Source of the DNA: Nocardiopsis sp. YSL2
GTDB taxonomy: Bacteria; Actinomycetota; Actinomycetes; Streptosporangiales; Streptosporangiaceae
Length of the DNA stretch: 64,000 nucleotides
Direction: 5' to 3'
Assembly (NCBI RefSeq): GCF_030555055.1
Contig: NZ_JAMOAO010000001.1
Location: 4,650,001 to 4,714,000 of the forward strand
A program made the translations under genes and the position numbers. Every line of letters begins with the position of its first letter. Positions within the stretch are counted from its first letter, which is position 1. Below the pieces are notes generated by a model. That model did no database searches. It was not told where the DNA came from and saw only the letters and a program-made list of their open reading frames with translations. Shown one piece after another: positions 28,158 through 37,497 of the stretch.

Positions 28158-29444
28158 ATGAGTCGACGGCAACTGGAACGCGGCGCGGCACTGCGGGGGA
28201 TGGTCTCCTCCGAGGGCATCGTGCCGTTGGGCCCGGACTTCCCCACGGACGGCACGGGCCCTGACGACGACTGCCACATCCTGCACCTGGACATGGACGC
28301 GTTCTTCGCGAGCGTGGAACAGCTGCGCAACCCCGAGGCACGCGGCCGTCCGGTCATCGTGGGCGGGACCGGTCCGCGCGGCGTCGTCTCCTCCGCCGAC
28401 TACCTGGCCCGCGCCCAGGGCGTGCACTCGGCGATGCCGATGGTGCGGGCGACGCGCCTGTGCCCGGACGCCGTGGTCTTCCCGCCCGACGGCCGCGCCT
28501 ACCGGGAGGTCTCCGAGGCGGTCATGGACATCCTGAGGTCCGTGACACCGCTGGTACAGCCCCTGTCCCTGGACGAGGCCTTCCTGGACGTCTCCGGAGC
28601 CCGCCGCCGACTGGGCGGCCCCGTGCACATCGCCGCGATGATCCGTGAGCGCGTCCGGTCCGAACAGCGGCTCACCTGCTCGGTGGGGGTGGCCGCCACC
28701 CGCTTCACGGCCAAGCTCGGCTCCACGCACTGCAAGCCCGACGGCCTGCTGCTCGTCCCCACGGACCAGGTGCGGGACTTCCTGGACCCCCTGCCCGTCG
28801 GGGCCCTGCCCGGCGTGGGCGACAAGACCGAGCAGACCCTCGTCAAACTCGGTCTGCGCACGGTCGGCGCGCTGGCCCGGGTCGAACCGGACCTGCTGCG
28901 GATGGAGCTCGGCGCCAAGGCGGGCCACCGGCTGTCCGAGCTGGCCCGGGGCGTCGACACCAGCGCGGTCGTCCCCGAGTCGCCGGACAAGAGCATCGGC
29001 GCCGAGGAGACCTTCGACGTCGACGTCGGCGATCCGGACGTGATCAACCGGGAACTGCTCCGGCTCTCGGAGAAGGTGGCACGGCGGCTGCGCGCGACCG
29101 AGCAGGTGGGCCGCACGGTGAGCGTGAAGCTGCGGCGCGCCGACTTCTCCACGATCTCGCGGTCGCGCACGCTGCCCGAGAGCACCGACGTGGGCCGGGA
29201 GATCAGTGCCGTCGCGCGTGAGCTGTACGCCGCCGCGGGGATGGAGCGGGTACGTCTCAGGCTGGTGGGCGTACGGGTCGAGGGGGTCACCCCGGCCGAC
29301 CAGGCGCACCGCCAGTTGGCGCTGGGGGAGGAGGACACCGGGTGGAGGGATGTGGAGCGCGTGATGGACCGCGTTACCGCACGTTTCGGGCACGGCGCGC
29401 TACAGTCGGCAGTGCTGGCCAAACGTGACGAAAACGACGTATGA
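28158..29444 (+). CDS. dinB: DNA polymerase IV (Y family)
   Basis: Error-prone translesion polymerase. It has 428 residues from ATG at 28158. Catalytic acidic residues are present in ILHLDMDAFFASVEQ and LSLDEAFLDVSG; the steric and nucleotide region RPVIVGG...SADYLARAQGVHSAMP is intact. The helix-hairpin-helix thumb LPVGALPGVGDKTEQTLVKLG and the little-finger domain follow. Near the C-terminus QLALGEED may be the beta-clamp-binding peptide (QLxLx). No LexA box was identified upstream. Followed by a 243-bp gap. Confidence 0.95.
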   Translation: MSRRQLERGAALRGMVSSEGIVPLGPDFPTDGTGPDDDCHILHLDMDAFFASVEQLRNPEARGRPVIVGGTGPRGVVSSADYLARAQGVHSAMPMVRATRLCPDAVVFPPDGRAYREVSEAVMDILRSVTPLVQPLSLDEAFLDVSGARRRLGGPVHIAAMIRERVRSEQRLTCSVGVAATRFTAKLGSTHCKPDGLLLVPTDQVRDFLDPLPVGALPGVGDKTEQTLVKLGLRTVGALARVEPDLLRMELGAKAGHRLSELARGVDTSAVVPESPDKSIGAEETFDVDVGDPDVINRELLRLSEKVARRLRATEQVGRTVSVKLRRADFSTISRSRTLPESTDVGREISAVARELYAAAGMERVRLRLVGVRVEGVTPADQAHRQLALGEEDTGWRDVERVMDRVTARFGHGALQSAVLAKRDENDV

Positions 29445-29687
29445 TGCGGCAACTTCCGGGCACCGTGAAGCGTTCTCACAGTAGGATCGCAGTCAGGGGA
29501 AGCAGAGAGGCATGGAAGCTGGTGTTTCCGATACAGGGCGCGGGTATCGTGGCCGTAGTGGGCCAGGTACACACGCAGCTTTTCTTTCCAGCAGGCGCTA
29601 GTGCACCGTATTCTGGGCATACCACTGACCAAGAGACTGTTTATCAGTACCCGTCACCCCAACCGGGGACTGTCGTAGGGAGGCGCC

Positions 29688-30095
29688 GTGCCGCTCTCTG
29701 AACACGAGCAGCGCATGCTCGACCAGATCGAGCGGGCGCTGTATGCCGAGGACCCGAAGTTCGCGAACACCGTTCGGCAAACGAACCCCGCGGTCCATTA
29801 CAAGCGCTGGATCATCAAGGCCGGTCTCGGATTCGTCATCGGCGTCGTCCTACTGCTGGCCGGGCTCCTGATCGGCAACCCGGTCATGCAAGTGCTCATC
29901 AGTGTCCTCGGTTTCATCGTCATGCTGGCGTGCTTCCTCTGGGGGGCCAATGCCTGGCGCAAGGCGGCCGGCGGTGGCGGCGAGGCCGCCGCGGCGGCAG
30001 CGGAGCCACGGCAGCGGCGTAAGGGCGGCGGCCGCCCGGGCATGATGAACCGCTTCGAGGAGCGCTGGCGGCGTCGCCAGGAGGGCAACGAGTAG
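29688..30095 (+). CDS. DUF3040 membrane protein
   Basis: A 135-residue protein starting at GTG after TAGGGAGG. The N-terminal amphipathic motif MPLSEHEQRMLDQIERALYAEDPKFA is diagnostic for DUF3040, an actinobacterial family. Two closely spaced transmembrane helices (about 44-64 and 68-86) follow, then a basic Ala/Gly/Arg-rich tail. The function is unknown, but relatives often lie near the mraZ end of the dcw cluster, as here. The 243 bp before it show no clear promoter; TAGGAT at 29483-29488 is a possible -10. Confidence 0.85.
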   Translation: MPLSEHEQRMLDQIERALYAEDPKFANTVRQTNPAVHYKRWIIKAGLGFVIGVVLLLAGLLIGNPVMQVLISVLGFIVMLACFLWGANAWRKAAGGGGEAAAAAAEPRQRRKGGGRPGMMNRFEERWRRRQEGNE

Positions 30096-30180
30096 TTCGG
30101 GTACGTCTCCCGACGCCGAGACGAGGACCGTGCTCGGGGATGTCCGCGCCGAGCACGCGGGGTCGGGTTCCGGATCTCAC

Positions 30181-30219
30181 GTGGTGGGGGCCGCACGGTG
30201 ACCGTGCGGCCCCCACCAC
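30181..30219 (+). terminator. Terminator after the DUF3040 gene
   Basis: Perfect 19-nt arms (30181-30199 and 30201-30219) around a single G, an almost uninterrupted palindrome. Confidence 0.8.
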
Positions 30220-30289
30220 GTTCGCGTTCCCGCTACCCGTCGAACGCCTGGTCCCCGGCGGACCTCCCGGCCTGACCGCGAGCGGCCGA

Positions 30290-30332
30290 TCTCGTGCCGG
30301 GCCGGACGGACGGTCGTCCGACCCGGCACGAG
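30290..30332 (-). terminator. Terminator of the reverse-strand moxR-DUF58-transglutaminase operon
   Basis: Inverted repeat with 12-bp outer arms (TCTCGTGCCGGG and complement), one C/A mismatch and a 6-bp inner stem around GACGGT. It lies 55 bp after the transglutaminase stop; together with the preceding hairpin it insulates the convergent genes. Confidence 0.65.
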
Positions 30333-30386
30333 ACCGAGGCCCGGGCCGAACACCGCGCCTCGGGCGGGTCCGCACGGAACACACCC

Positions 30387-32711
30387 TCAGGCCGGTGTCG
30401 CCTCGGGGCGCGGGACCACCCAGGGGGCGAGCGACCGGGGCATGAGCAGCGCGCGCAGCCGCGCTCCCCGGGAGGCCGCCGACAGCAGACCGGAGCGGGC
30501 CGTACGCAGGTCCTCCCGTAGTGCGCCGCCGTCCGCGGGCGCCGGGGCGTAGCGCGCCGATTCCTCCGCGAGGGCCAGCCGCCACAGGGCCTCGCGGGCC
30601 CGTGCGTCGCCCCCGGCCAGACGCCCGGCCGTCGCCCTGGGGCTCTCCGCCAGATCCCATTCACCGCCCAGGTCCAGCCACGTGTCGCGCAGTTCGCGCC
30701 AGGCGGTGTGGGCACCGGCGACGGGGTCGGTGCCCGGAAGCCCGGACAGCCGGAACCAGCGCACGAGCGCCCGTGCCAGCGCGGGCAGCAGCATCGTGAG
30801 CGCGACCCCGGCCGCCACGCCCACGGCCGGCAGCCACGACAGACCGGCGTCCGAGGCGCCGTCGTCCCCGTCGTCGGCCGTCGCCGCGGAGGCCTCGTCC
30901 TCGGGCGACTCGCTCTCCCGAGGTGACTCCGAGGGCTCGTCGTCGGCGGGTGTGCTGGGCTCCGGCGGTTCGGGCTCCTCGGCGCCGGGCTCACGCGGCT
31001 CGGCCCGGTCGGTGCCCGGCGCGCTGCCGCCGGAGGAGTACTCCGGAACCGTCGCCGAACCCTGGCCGGCCCGCGACGACGCCGGGGTCGGCTCGAAGCG
31101 GACCCAGCCCACGTCCTCGAAGTACAGTTCCGGCCATGCGTGGGCGTCGCCCGTGGTGACCGCCCAGCGGTCGCCCTCGATGTTCTCGCCCGCTGTGTAG
31201 CCCACCGCCACACGAGACGGCACGCCCGCCTGGCGCGCCATCACGGCCATGGCCCCCGCGAACTGCTGGCAGTAGCCCACCTGGTCGGTCAGCAGGAAGT
31301 GCGCCAGCGGGTCGACCCCCTCGGGCACGGCGGGCGGGGTCAGGTCGTAGGTGAAGTCGCCTTCGGTGAAGTACTCCTGGATCGCGACCGCGCGCTCGTA
31401 GGGGGTGTCCGCGCGAGCGGTCACCTGCTCGGTCAGCTGCCCGATCGCCGGGTCCAGTTCGTCGGGCAGGTCCAGGTGGCCGCCGCCCAGCGACCGGGGA
31501 CGGCCCGCCGCGGCCAGTTCGTCCCCGGAGGGCCGGTTCTCGATGGACTCCACCGTGAAGTTCAGGCCGGTGGACGGACTGTCCGTGGTGAAGACCATGT
31601 GGGTCTCGGGATCGATGTACCACTGGCCGGGGACGTCGACCGAGCTCACCCAGTACGGCAGGGGAAGGAAGTCCACCGGCGGTGCGTCGGAGTCCATGGA
31701 GACCCGCGTGGTCACCGTCTCCTCCGGTGCGGGTTCGGACCACCCCGCGGGCAGCGGCAGTTCTCCGGAGACCTCGTTGTCGTTGTCGGCGTTGACCGGT
31801 GTCATCGTCCACTTCACGCCGTCGAACTCGTCGAGTGCGAACGCGCGCAGGTAGTCCGGGTCGTCGCTGGTGGACCGGTAGGTGAGCACCGTGCGGGCGG
31901 AGGCCGCCGTCAGGTCCCGGCTGATCGACACCATGGGGTCCAGGATGGTGATGTCGTCCCCGCCCGTTCTGATGTAGGCACCGTCGGCCAGGTCGTAGAA
32001 GACGTCGCTGCGCAGGGACGGGACCGCCAACGGCAAGGCCAGCGCCAGGAGGATCGCGGTGGCCACGGCGGCCCCCGTCAGCGCCAGCCGGCGCAGGCCG
32101 CCCAGGACGAGGGCCCTGGGCGTGTCGTCGGGGACGAACACGCCCCACTCGCGGCCGCGCACCCACATGTCCGCGGCCAGCAATCCCAGGAACCCCGCCG
32201 CGGCGGCGGCCATCGATCCCCACGTGAGGGCCTCGCCCTCCAGGACCAGCGGTACGGCCAGCAGCGCCAGCAGCAGGCCGCCCACCATGCCCGGACAGCG
32301 CGCCGTCACCGCCATGAAGTCCGCGGTGACCATGAAGACGACGAACACCATCGCGATGATCAGTGTCACCCCGGCGGAGGCGGCGACGGGCGGGGCGTTC
32401 GTGTTGATGGAGTTCAGGCCCTGCTGGAACGCCTCACCCAGGTACGCGACGCTGTCGGCCGTGGGAACGACGCCCCCCAGGGCGTCCCGCGCGGCGAAGA
32501 TCGGCGTGACCAGCGCGGCGGCCGCCAGCAGTTGCAGGAGCGGCACGGGCAGCAGGTTCCAGCGGGTGCGCCGGTACAGCGCCGACACCGCGGCCACCGT
32601 CACCATGAGCACGACCGCGGGGACCCACCACGGGCCGCGGATCAGGGAACCCAGCAGCGGCATCGCCGTCAGCAGGCACAGCAGGGTGGCCAGGGGCATC
32701 AGTGTTCTCAA
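30387..32711 (-). CDS. TgpA-like membrane transglutaminase with C-terminal DUF4129-type domain
   Basis: About 774 residues. The TTG at 32711 is chosen because GGAGGG lies 6 nt upstream and it overlaps the DUF58 stop by 4 bp (TTGA); ATG at 32699 is an alternative. About six transmembrane helices fill residues 1-220. A periplasmic transglutaminase-like domain follows, with the catalytic Cys in QVGYCQQFAGAMAVMA and the His in GDAHAWPELYF, then VRFEPTPA. A Ser/Glu/Asp-rich linker leads to another transmembrane helix (SWLPAVGVAAGVALTMLLP) and a cytoplasmic DUF4129-like tail. The family always travels with DUF58 and MoxR genes; the substrate is unknown. Confidence 0.88.
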   Translation of the reverse strand: MRTLMPLATLLCLLTAMPLLGSLIRGPWWVPAVVLMVTVAAVSALYRRTRWNLLPVPLLQLLAAAALVTPIFAARDALGGVVPTADSVAYLGEAFQQGLNSINTNAPPVAASAGVTLIIAMVFVVFMVTADFMAVTARCPGMVGGLLLALLAVPLVLEGEALTWGSMAAAAAGFLGLLAADMWVRGREWGVFVPDDTPRALVLGGLRRLALTGAAVATAILLALALPLAVPSLRSDVFYDLADGAYIRTGGDDITILDPMVSISRDLTAASARTVLTYRSTSDDPDYLRAFALDEFDGVKWTMTPVNADNDNEVSGELPLPAGWSEPAPEETVTTRVSMDSDAPPVDFLPLPYWVSSVDVPGQWYIDPETHMVFTTDSPSTGLNFTVESIENRPSGDELAAAGRPRSLGGGHLDLPDELDPAIGQLTEQVTARADTPYERAVAIQEYFTEGDFTYDLTPPAVPEGVDPLAHFLLTDQVGYCQQFAGAMAVMARQAGVPSRVAVGYTAGENIEGDRWAVTTGDAHAWPELYFEDVGWVRFEPTPASSRAGQGSATVPEYSSGGSAPGTDRAEPREPGAEEPEPPEPSTPADDEPSESPRESESPEDEASAATADDGDDGASDAGLSWLPAVGVAAGVALTMLLPALARALVRWFRLSGLPGTDPVAGAHTAWRELRDTWLDLGGEWDLAESPRATAGRLAGGDARAREALWRLALAEESARYAPAPADGGALREDLRTARSGLLSAASRGARLRALLMPRSLAPWVVPRPEATPA

Positions 32712-34147
32712 CGCCGGCCCTCCCGGGGCGGGTTCGGAGTGTTCGCGGTGAACGCGGCGCCCTCGGCGGCGGTCGCCCGGCGCCACAGCGCGGACAGTTC
32801 GGACGTGGAGGAGAGGACGAGGACGCGCCAACCGCCGGAGACGAGGACGTCGTGCGTGCCGCGGAGCTCCTCGGGAGCCGACCAGGCGCCGTGCGCGCAC
32901 AGCACGGCGACCCGTGTGGGGGCGCCCCTCACGGCCGACAGCGCGGCGGCCTCCTCGGCCGAGACCGCGCCCAGGACCGCCACGAGCAGGCTGGAGGAGG
33001 TGCCGCGCGACCCGCGGAGCTGGTCGATTCCGCCCAGCAGGCCGGGGGTGTCCGAGGCCCGGGCGACCGCCAGGCCGTCCAGGACACCGGTGCTGTCGGC
33101 CGTGTGCATCCTGCCCTGTTCGGTCAGGAAGCGCAGTTCGTGCCCGCCGTCGATCAGGTGCACGGCCACCGACGCCGCCGTGCTCACCGCGGTCTCCAGG
33201 GAGCCGTGGTGTCCCACACCCCGGTGGGCGCTCCGCCGGGTGTCCAACAGGATGGAGCTGTTCTCCCGCCAGTGCTGCTCGTCCCGGCGGACCATCAGCT
33301 CGCCCTGCTTGGCGGTGGAGCGCCAGTGCACGCGGCGCATTTCGTCGCCGTGATGGTATTCGCGCGGCACCGGGTCCTGTTCGCCCGCGCCGCTCACCGA
33401 TCGGTGCGGGGCCTGGTCGCCCCGTGATCCGTCGGCCCGGCCCAGCGCGTCCAGCGGCACGACCGGCGGGGTCACGAGCAGGGGCGAGGGCGCGCCGACG
33501 TCGCGGGTGAGGCGTACGCACCCGAGCGGGTCGGCGACACCGACCCGGAGCGGCCCCACGGGGTAGCTGCCGCGGACCGCCGGGCGCACGAGGTAGGTGA
33601 CGTCGCGGACCGTCTGGGGGCCGAGGTGGCCGATGGTGTAGCGGGGTTCGGTGCCCAGCGGTGCCGGCAGGGTGTCCTCGACGAACAGCGAGGAGACCGG
33701 CCACGTCCGCGAGGAGTTGCCCACCCGTACCAGGACCCGGGCGTCGTACCCGGCGGTGACCCGGAGCGGGACGACCGACCGGCTGTGCGTGATCCGGGTC
33801 GTGGCGCCCATGACCGTGAGCGCGGACAGCGGGGGGACGGCCAGGAGTAGGACGCCCACGCCCACGAGCTCGCGCTGTCCCAGGACGGCGCCGGCCACCA
33901 GCGCGACCAGGCCCAGGAGCAGCATGCAGACACCGCGCCCCGTGAGTCGGCGGCGCAGGCGCGGACGCGGCGCGGGCGGCGCGGGCGTCGCGTTGGAGCG
34001 GTGGGAGTCGGGAGGGGGAGCGGGGTGGGAGACGGGTGAGGGGGGCTGCGCCGTGGGCGTCCGTTGAGGGTGGTGGTGGGAGACGGGCGAGGGGGGCTGC
34101 GCCGTGGGCGTCCGTTGAGGGTGGTGGTGGGAGACGGGTGGGCGCAT
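32708..34147 (-). CDS. DUF58 protein with repeat-encoded N-terminus
   Basis: A 479-residue protein from ATG at 34147 after GAGAGGGCAC. The first 40 residues are two 17-residue tandem copies of PVSHHHPQRTPTAQPPS, translated from a 51-bp DNA repeat related to one near 54.7 kb. Two transmembrane helices follow (GVCMLLLGLVALVAGAVLG and VGVLLLAVPPLSALTV). The DUF58 core has PREYHHGDEMRRVHWRSTAKQGELMVR, a vWA-like start. Its neighbours are moxR upstream and a transglutaminase downstream. DUF58/MoxR pairs are thought to act as metal-linked chaperone systems; role here unknown. Confidence 0.85.
   Translation of the reverse strand: MRPPVSHHHPQRTPTAQPPSPVSHHHPQRTPTAQPPSPVSHPAPPPDSHRSNATPAPPAPRPRLRRRLTGRGVCMLLLGLVALVAGAVLGQRELVGVGVLLLAVPPLSALTVMGATTRITHSRSVVPLRVTAGYDARVLVRVGNSSRTWPVSSLFVEDTLPAPLGTEPRYTIGHLGPQTVRDVTYLVRPAVRGSYPVGPLRVGVADPLGCVRLTRDVGAPSPLLVTPPVVPLDALGRADGSRGDQAPHRSVSGAGEQDPVPREYHHGDEMRRVHWRSTAKQGELMVRRDEQHWRENSSILLDTRRSAHRGVGHHGSLETAVSTAASVAVHLIDGGHELRFLTEQGRMHTADSTGVLDGLAVARASDTPGLLGGIDQLRGSRGTSSSLLVAVLGAVSAEEAAALSAVRGAPTRVAVLCAHGAWSAPEELRGTHDVLVSGGWRVLVLSSTSELSALWRRATAAEGAAFTANTPNPPREGRR
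34025..34140. repeat. Tandem repeat, 51-bp unit, 2.3 copies (locus A of a dispersed repeat)
   Basis: Copies start at 34025, 34076 and 34127, each beginning GTGGGAGACGGG, and the first two run to TTGAGGGTGGTG. The period of 51 bp keeps the reading frame of the DUF58 gene, which is translated across it on the opposite strand. The first and last parts of the unit are shared with the 87-bp units at 54.7-55.0 kb. Confidence 0.9.
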
Positions 34148-34190
34148 GTGCCCTCTCTCGGGCGTCGTGGGCGCCGCGGGGCGCGGTCGG

Positions 34191-35183
34191 TCAGTTCGGG
34201 CCGGGGACCGGCAGGCGCGCCACCAGCTTGGCGACGATCTGCTCGGCGGTGAGCCGCTCCATCTGGGCCTCGGGCGCGGGCAGGAGCCGGTGCGCGAGCA
34301 CGGGGACGGCCAGCGCCTGCACGTCGTCGGGGACGACGTAGTGGCGCCCGTCCAGGGCGGCGTAGGCGCGGGCGGCGCGCACCAGGTGCAGAGTCGCCCG
34401 GGGCGAGGCGCCCAGGCGCAGCTCCGGGCTGGTCCGGGTGGAGTTGACCAGGTCGACGACGTAGCGGCGCATACCGGGGGCGACGTGCACCGAGCACACC
34501 TGGTCGGCGAGGTCGCGGACCTGCTCGGCGCTGGTGACCGCGGCCAGGGAGTCCAGTGGGGAGCGCGAGCTGTGGGAGTCGATCATGTCCAGCTCGGACT
34601 GCGGGGAGGGGTAGCCGACCGAGACGCGCGCCATGAACCGGTCGCGCTGGGCCTCGGGCAGGGCGTAGGTCCCCTCCATGTCGGCGGGGTTCTGGGTGGC
34701 GACCACCATGAACGGCCGCTCCAGCGCGCGGGTCTGGCCGTCGACGCTGACCTGGCGCTCCTCCATGCACTCCAGCAGGGCCGCCTGGGTCTTGGGGGAG
34801 GCGCGGTTGATCTCGTCGCCCAGGACGATGTTGGCGAACACCGGACCCGGGTTGAACTCGAACTCGTGGCGGTCCCGGTGGAAGACGCTGACCCCGGTGA
34901 TGTCGCTGGGCAGCAGGTCGGGGGTGAACTGGACGCGCTGGACAGAGCAGTCCACGGCGCGGCCCAGGGCCTTGGCGAGCATGGTCTTGCCCACGCCGGG
35001 GACGTCCTCGATGAGCAGGTGGCCTTCGGCGAGGAGCACCGTCAGGGCGATCCTCAAAACCTCGGGCTTGCCCTCGATGACGGTCTCGATGGCGGTCCTG
35101 ATCCGGTCGGCGACGGCGACGACCCCACTGACGCCGCCGTGGACACCGCCCCCGTGGCCGCCGTGGCGTGTGTTGAGTGACAC
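34191..35183 (-). CDS. MoxR-family AAA+ ATPase
   Basis: A 330-residue AAA+ protein starting at GTG. Walker A is EDVPGVGKTMLAKALG; Walker B is IVLGDEINRASPKTQAALLECMEE, the MoxR signature, followed by sensor 1 ATQNP and the arginine finger region LPEAQRDRF. The C-terminal lid domain contains GASPRATLHLVRAARAYAALDGR. It is first in an operon with the DUF58 and transglutaminase genes (43 bp gap, then 4-bp overlap) and divergent from mraZ. MoxR ATPases act as chaperones for complexes containing vWA-type partners; DUF58 is the likely partner. Confidence 0.92.
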   Translation of the reverse strand: MSLNTRHGGHGGGVHGGVSGVVAVADRIRTAIETVIEGKPEVLRIALTVLLAEGHLLIEDVPGVGKTMLAKALGRAVDCSVQRVQFTPDLLPSDITGVSVFHRDRHEFEFNPGPVFANIVLGDEINRASPKTQAALLECMEERQVSVDGQTRALERPFMVVATQNPADMEGTYALPEAQRDRFMARVSVGYPSPQSELDMIDSHSSRSPLDSLAAVTSAEQVRDLADQVCSVHVAPGMRRYVVDLVNSTRTSPELRLGASPRATLHLVRAARAYAALDGRHYVVPDDVQALAVPVLAHRLLPAPEAQMERLTAEQIVAKLVARLPVPGPN

Positions 35184-35716
35184 GAGAACCTCCGCTCCGT
35201 CTGGTCTTCGCGCGTCGATGGTCGAACCGAGGCTACCGGCTCGGTCAGCGACGTGTAGCGATACTTCGCACTCGCTGAAATTGTGACGCTTCGTCCGGTG
35301 CCGTAGGTCCGGTCCCGGTTCCTTTCCCCACCGGTGGTCCGGCGGCCCCGGAGGGGCGGTGGCGGGCCGAAGGGTCCGAGCCGCCCCTCCCGCTCATGCG
35401 GTGCCGTCCCGCCCGGGGCGACCCCGGAGACCGTGGGGTCGGCGCTCCGCCCCGCCCGGAAGCGGCCGCGCCGCGCGCGTGCGCCCGCGCGGGACGGTGG
35501 CATCTCACCACGTCACGGGGCTCGCGGTGGGGTGCCGGCGCCCCACCGAGGGGCGCGCCGGCACCCTCCACTCCGCTCCACCTCGCTGACCTGCGCATTT
35601 ATCGATTCTTTGGGGCGCGAATCGGGATTGAAGCTGTTGACGGTGGGGCCGAGTGGAGTAAGGTGGAGCATCGTGGAGCTGGTGAATTCTCCACTTCGGG
35701 GTGAGGGGGTGCCACT
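35184..35716. other. 533-bp divergent intergenic region between moxR and mraZ
   Basis: No gene is supported here. The right-hand 80 bp hold the mraZ promoter and MraZ boxes (listed separately). A GC-rich inverted repeat with a 2-nt bulge (GTGCCGGCGCCCC / GGGGCGCGCCGGCAC, about 35532-35564) lies upstream of that promoter. On the moxR side the 50 bp before the start contain no convincing promoter pair. Confidence 0.6.
35637..35678 (+). promoter_or_regulatory. mraZ promoter overlapped by four MraZ boxes
   Basis: The -35 TTGACG (35637-35642) and the -10 TAAGGT (35659-35664) are 16 bp apart. Four direct hexamers start at 35643 (GTGGGG), 35653, 35663 and 35673 (each GTGGAG), an exact 10-bp period that covers the spacer, -10 and start region. 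E. coli MraZ binds TGGGN repeats separated by 5 nt, the same geometry. I infer autorepression of mraZ and the first dcw genes. Confidence 0.85.
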
Positions 35717-36148
35717 GTGTTCCTCGGCACGCATACGCCTCGCCTCGATCAGAAGGGACGGTTGTTCCTTCCGGCGAAGTACCGCGACGAACTGTCGGGG
35801 GGGTTGGTGATCACGAAAGGCCAGGAGCACTGTCTCTACGTCTTCCCGACGGCGGAGTTCCAGCGCGTCACCGACGCGCTCAGCTCGGCCCCGGTCACCG
35901 CCAAGGCGGTTCGCGACTACAGCAGGATCCTCTTCGCCAGCGCGTCCGACGAGTCCTGTGACAAACAGGGCCGGATCACCATCCCGCCGAAGCTGCGCGC
36001 CTACGCGGGGCTCGATCGCGACTGTGTCGTGATCGGTGCCAACACCCGCCTGGAGATCTGGGCGGACGAGGCGTGGTCGGACTACGAGGCCGAGCAGGAG
36101 CAGGCTTTCGCGCGACTGTCGGAGGAGGTGCTGCCCGGGGTGCTGTGA
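35717..36148 (+). CDS. mraZ: Transcriptional regulator MraZ
   Basis: A 143-residue protein with two AbrB-like SpoVT/MraZ domains. The first has [23 protein letters not shown] and the second [19 protein letters not shown], each with the D/x-K-GR DNA-contact motif. MraZ oligomers bind direct repeats at their own promoter; four such boxes are immediately upstream. GTG at 35717 follows GTGAGGGGGTG. First gene of the division and cell-wall cluster; the next gene starts 260 bp later. Confidence 0.96.
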   Translation: MFLGTHTPRLDQKGRLFLPAKYRDELSGGLVITKGQEHCLYVFPTAEFQRVTDALSSAPVTAKAVRDYSRILFASASDESCDKQGRITIPPKLRAYAGLDRDCVVIGANTRLEIWADEAWSDYEAEQEQAFARLSEEVLPGVL

Positions 36149-36408
36149 ACCCGGTGACGCCATCGTCGGGGCCACCAGCACGAAGTCCACACCCTTGCAA
36201 GTCGGAGTCCGGCAACGGCCTCCGGAGACGGCACACACGAGCTGGCGCGACTTCCCCGGTGCCAGGTGGTGAACGCGAGCCCGCCGGAAGGTGGACAATA
36301 GCGGCCGTGTCCGGACGGCCTTGCCGGAACCCGGCCGGGCCACGCGAAGGACACCGCGGAGCGCACGAACGGCGCTACCGCGGCGACTCAGGGGGAGACG
36401 GGGACAGC

Positions 36409-37488
36409 GTGGAGGATCGGCGGAGCATGGGGGACGACGGGCGGCGGGCGCACCCCGACAGGGGTGACGATCCACACCGTGAGCACGGCTCCGGTGACAT
36501 CGAGGACCGCATCCGGGCCGCGCGCGAGGGACTCGACCCCCTCCACGTGCCCGTCATGCTCGACCGCATCGTGGAGCTGCTCGCGCCCGCGCTCAGCACG
36601 CCCGGCGCCGTCCTGGTGGACGGAACCCTGGGACTGGGCGGGCACTCCGAGGCCCTGCTCAAGGCCTGCCCCGAGGCGCGGCTCGTCGGCGTCGACCGCG
36701 ACACCACCGCCCTGGAGCGCAGCGCCGCCCGGCTCGCGCCCTACGCCGACCGCACCCACTTCGTGCACGCGGTCTACTCAGAGATCCCGCGGGCCCTGGA
36801 CGAGGCGGGTTTCTCCGAGGCCGACGCGGTCCTGCTCGACCTCGGGGTCTCCTCGCCCCAGCTGGACGAGACCGACCGCGGCTTCGCCTACGCCCACGAC
36901 GCCCCCCTGGACATGCGGATGGACCGCACCCAGGAGCTCACCGCGGAACAGGTCGTCAACACCTACTCGTTCGCCGAGCTCACCCGTGTCCTGCGCGCCT
37001 ACGGCGAGGAGCGCTTCGCCTCCCGCGTGGCCCGGGCGATCGAGCGCCGCCGCGCCCAGGCACCCATCACCTCCACCCGCGAACTCGCCGAGCTCGTCCG
37101 GGACGCCATCCCCGCGGCCACCCGCCGCACCGGCGGCCACCCCGCCAAGCGCACCTTCCAGGGGCTGCGCATCGAGGTCAACGCGGAACTGTCCATCCTC
37201 GAACGCACCCTGCCCGCGGCCCTGTCCCGTCTGGCCGTCGGCGGACGCATCGCCGTGCTGTCCTACCACTCGCTGGAGGACCGCATCACCAAGCGCGCGT
37301 TCGCCGCGCTGGCCAAGGACACCACCCCCGCGGACCTGCCCGTCCCGCTCCCCGACCGGCAGCCCGAGCTCCGGCTCCTCACCCGGGGGGCCGAGCTCCC
37401 CACGGACGAAGAGAACGAACGCAACCCGCGTGCGCAGTCGGCCCGCCTACGGGCGGTCGAACGCGTGCGCAGGCCGTCGCGGCAGTAG
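36409..37488 (+). CDS. rsmH: 16S rRNA (cytosine-1402-N4)-methyltransferase
   Basis: Also called MraW. Methylates N4 of C1402 in 16S rRNA. About 359 residues from GTG at 36409, 5 nt after GGGG in a GGGGGAGACGGGG tract; ATG at 36427 is an alternative. A charged N-terminal tail of about 40 residues precedes [16 protein letters not shown] motif: [15 protein letters not shown]. Family signature [20 protein letters not shown] and DMRMD follow, then [15 protein letters not shown] and [14 protein letters not shown]. Confidence 0.95.
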   Translation: MEDRRSMGDDGRRAHPDRGDDPHREHGSGDIEDRIRAAREGLDPLHVPVMLDRIVELLAPALSTPGAVLVDGTLGLGGHSEALLKACPEARLVGVDRDTTALERSAARLAPYADRTHFVHAVYSEIPRALDEAGFSEADAVLLDLGVSSPQLDETDRGFAYAHDAPLDMRMDRTQELTAEQVVNTYSFAELTRVLRAYGEERFASRVARAIERRRAQAPITSTRELAELVRDAIPAATRRTGGHPAKRTFQGLRIEVNAELSILERTLPAALSRLAVGGRIAVLSYHSLEDRITKRAFAALAKDTTPADLPVPLPDRQPELRLLTRGAELPTDEENERNPRAQSARLRAVERVRRPSRQ

Positions 37489-37497
37489 GGAGACCAC

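Noticed and set aside
29441-29701. Small open frame after dinB
   Set aside because: No homology, no ribosome site, and it runs into the well-supported DUF3040 gene; probably leader DNA.
32712-33704. Upstream extension of the transglutaminase frame across the DUF58 gene
   Set aside because: The extension is Arg/Pro-rich noise; homology and a ribosome site start at the TTG at 32711.
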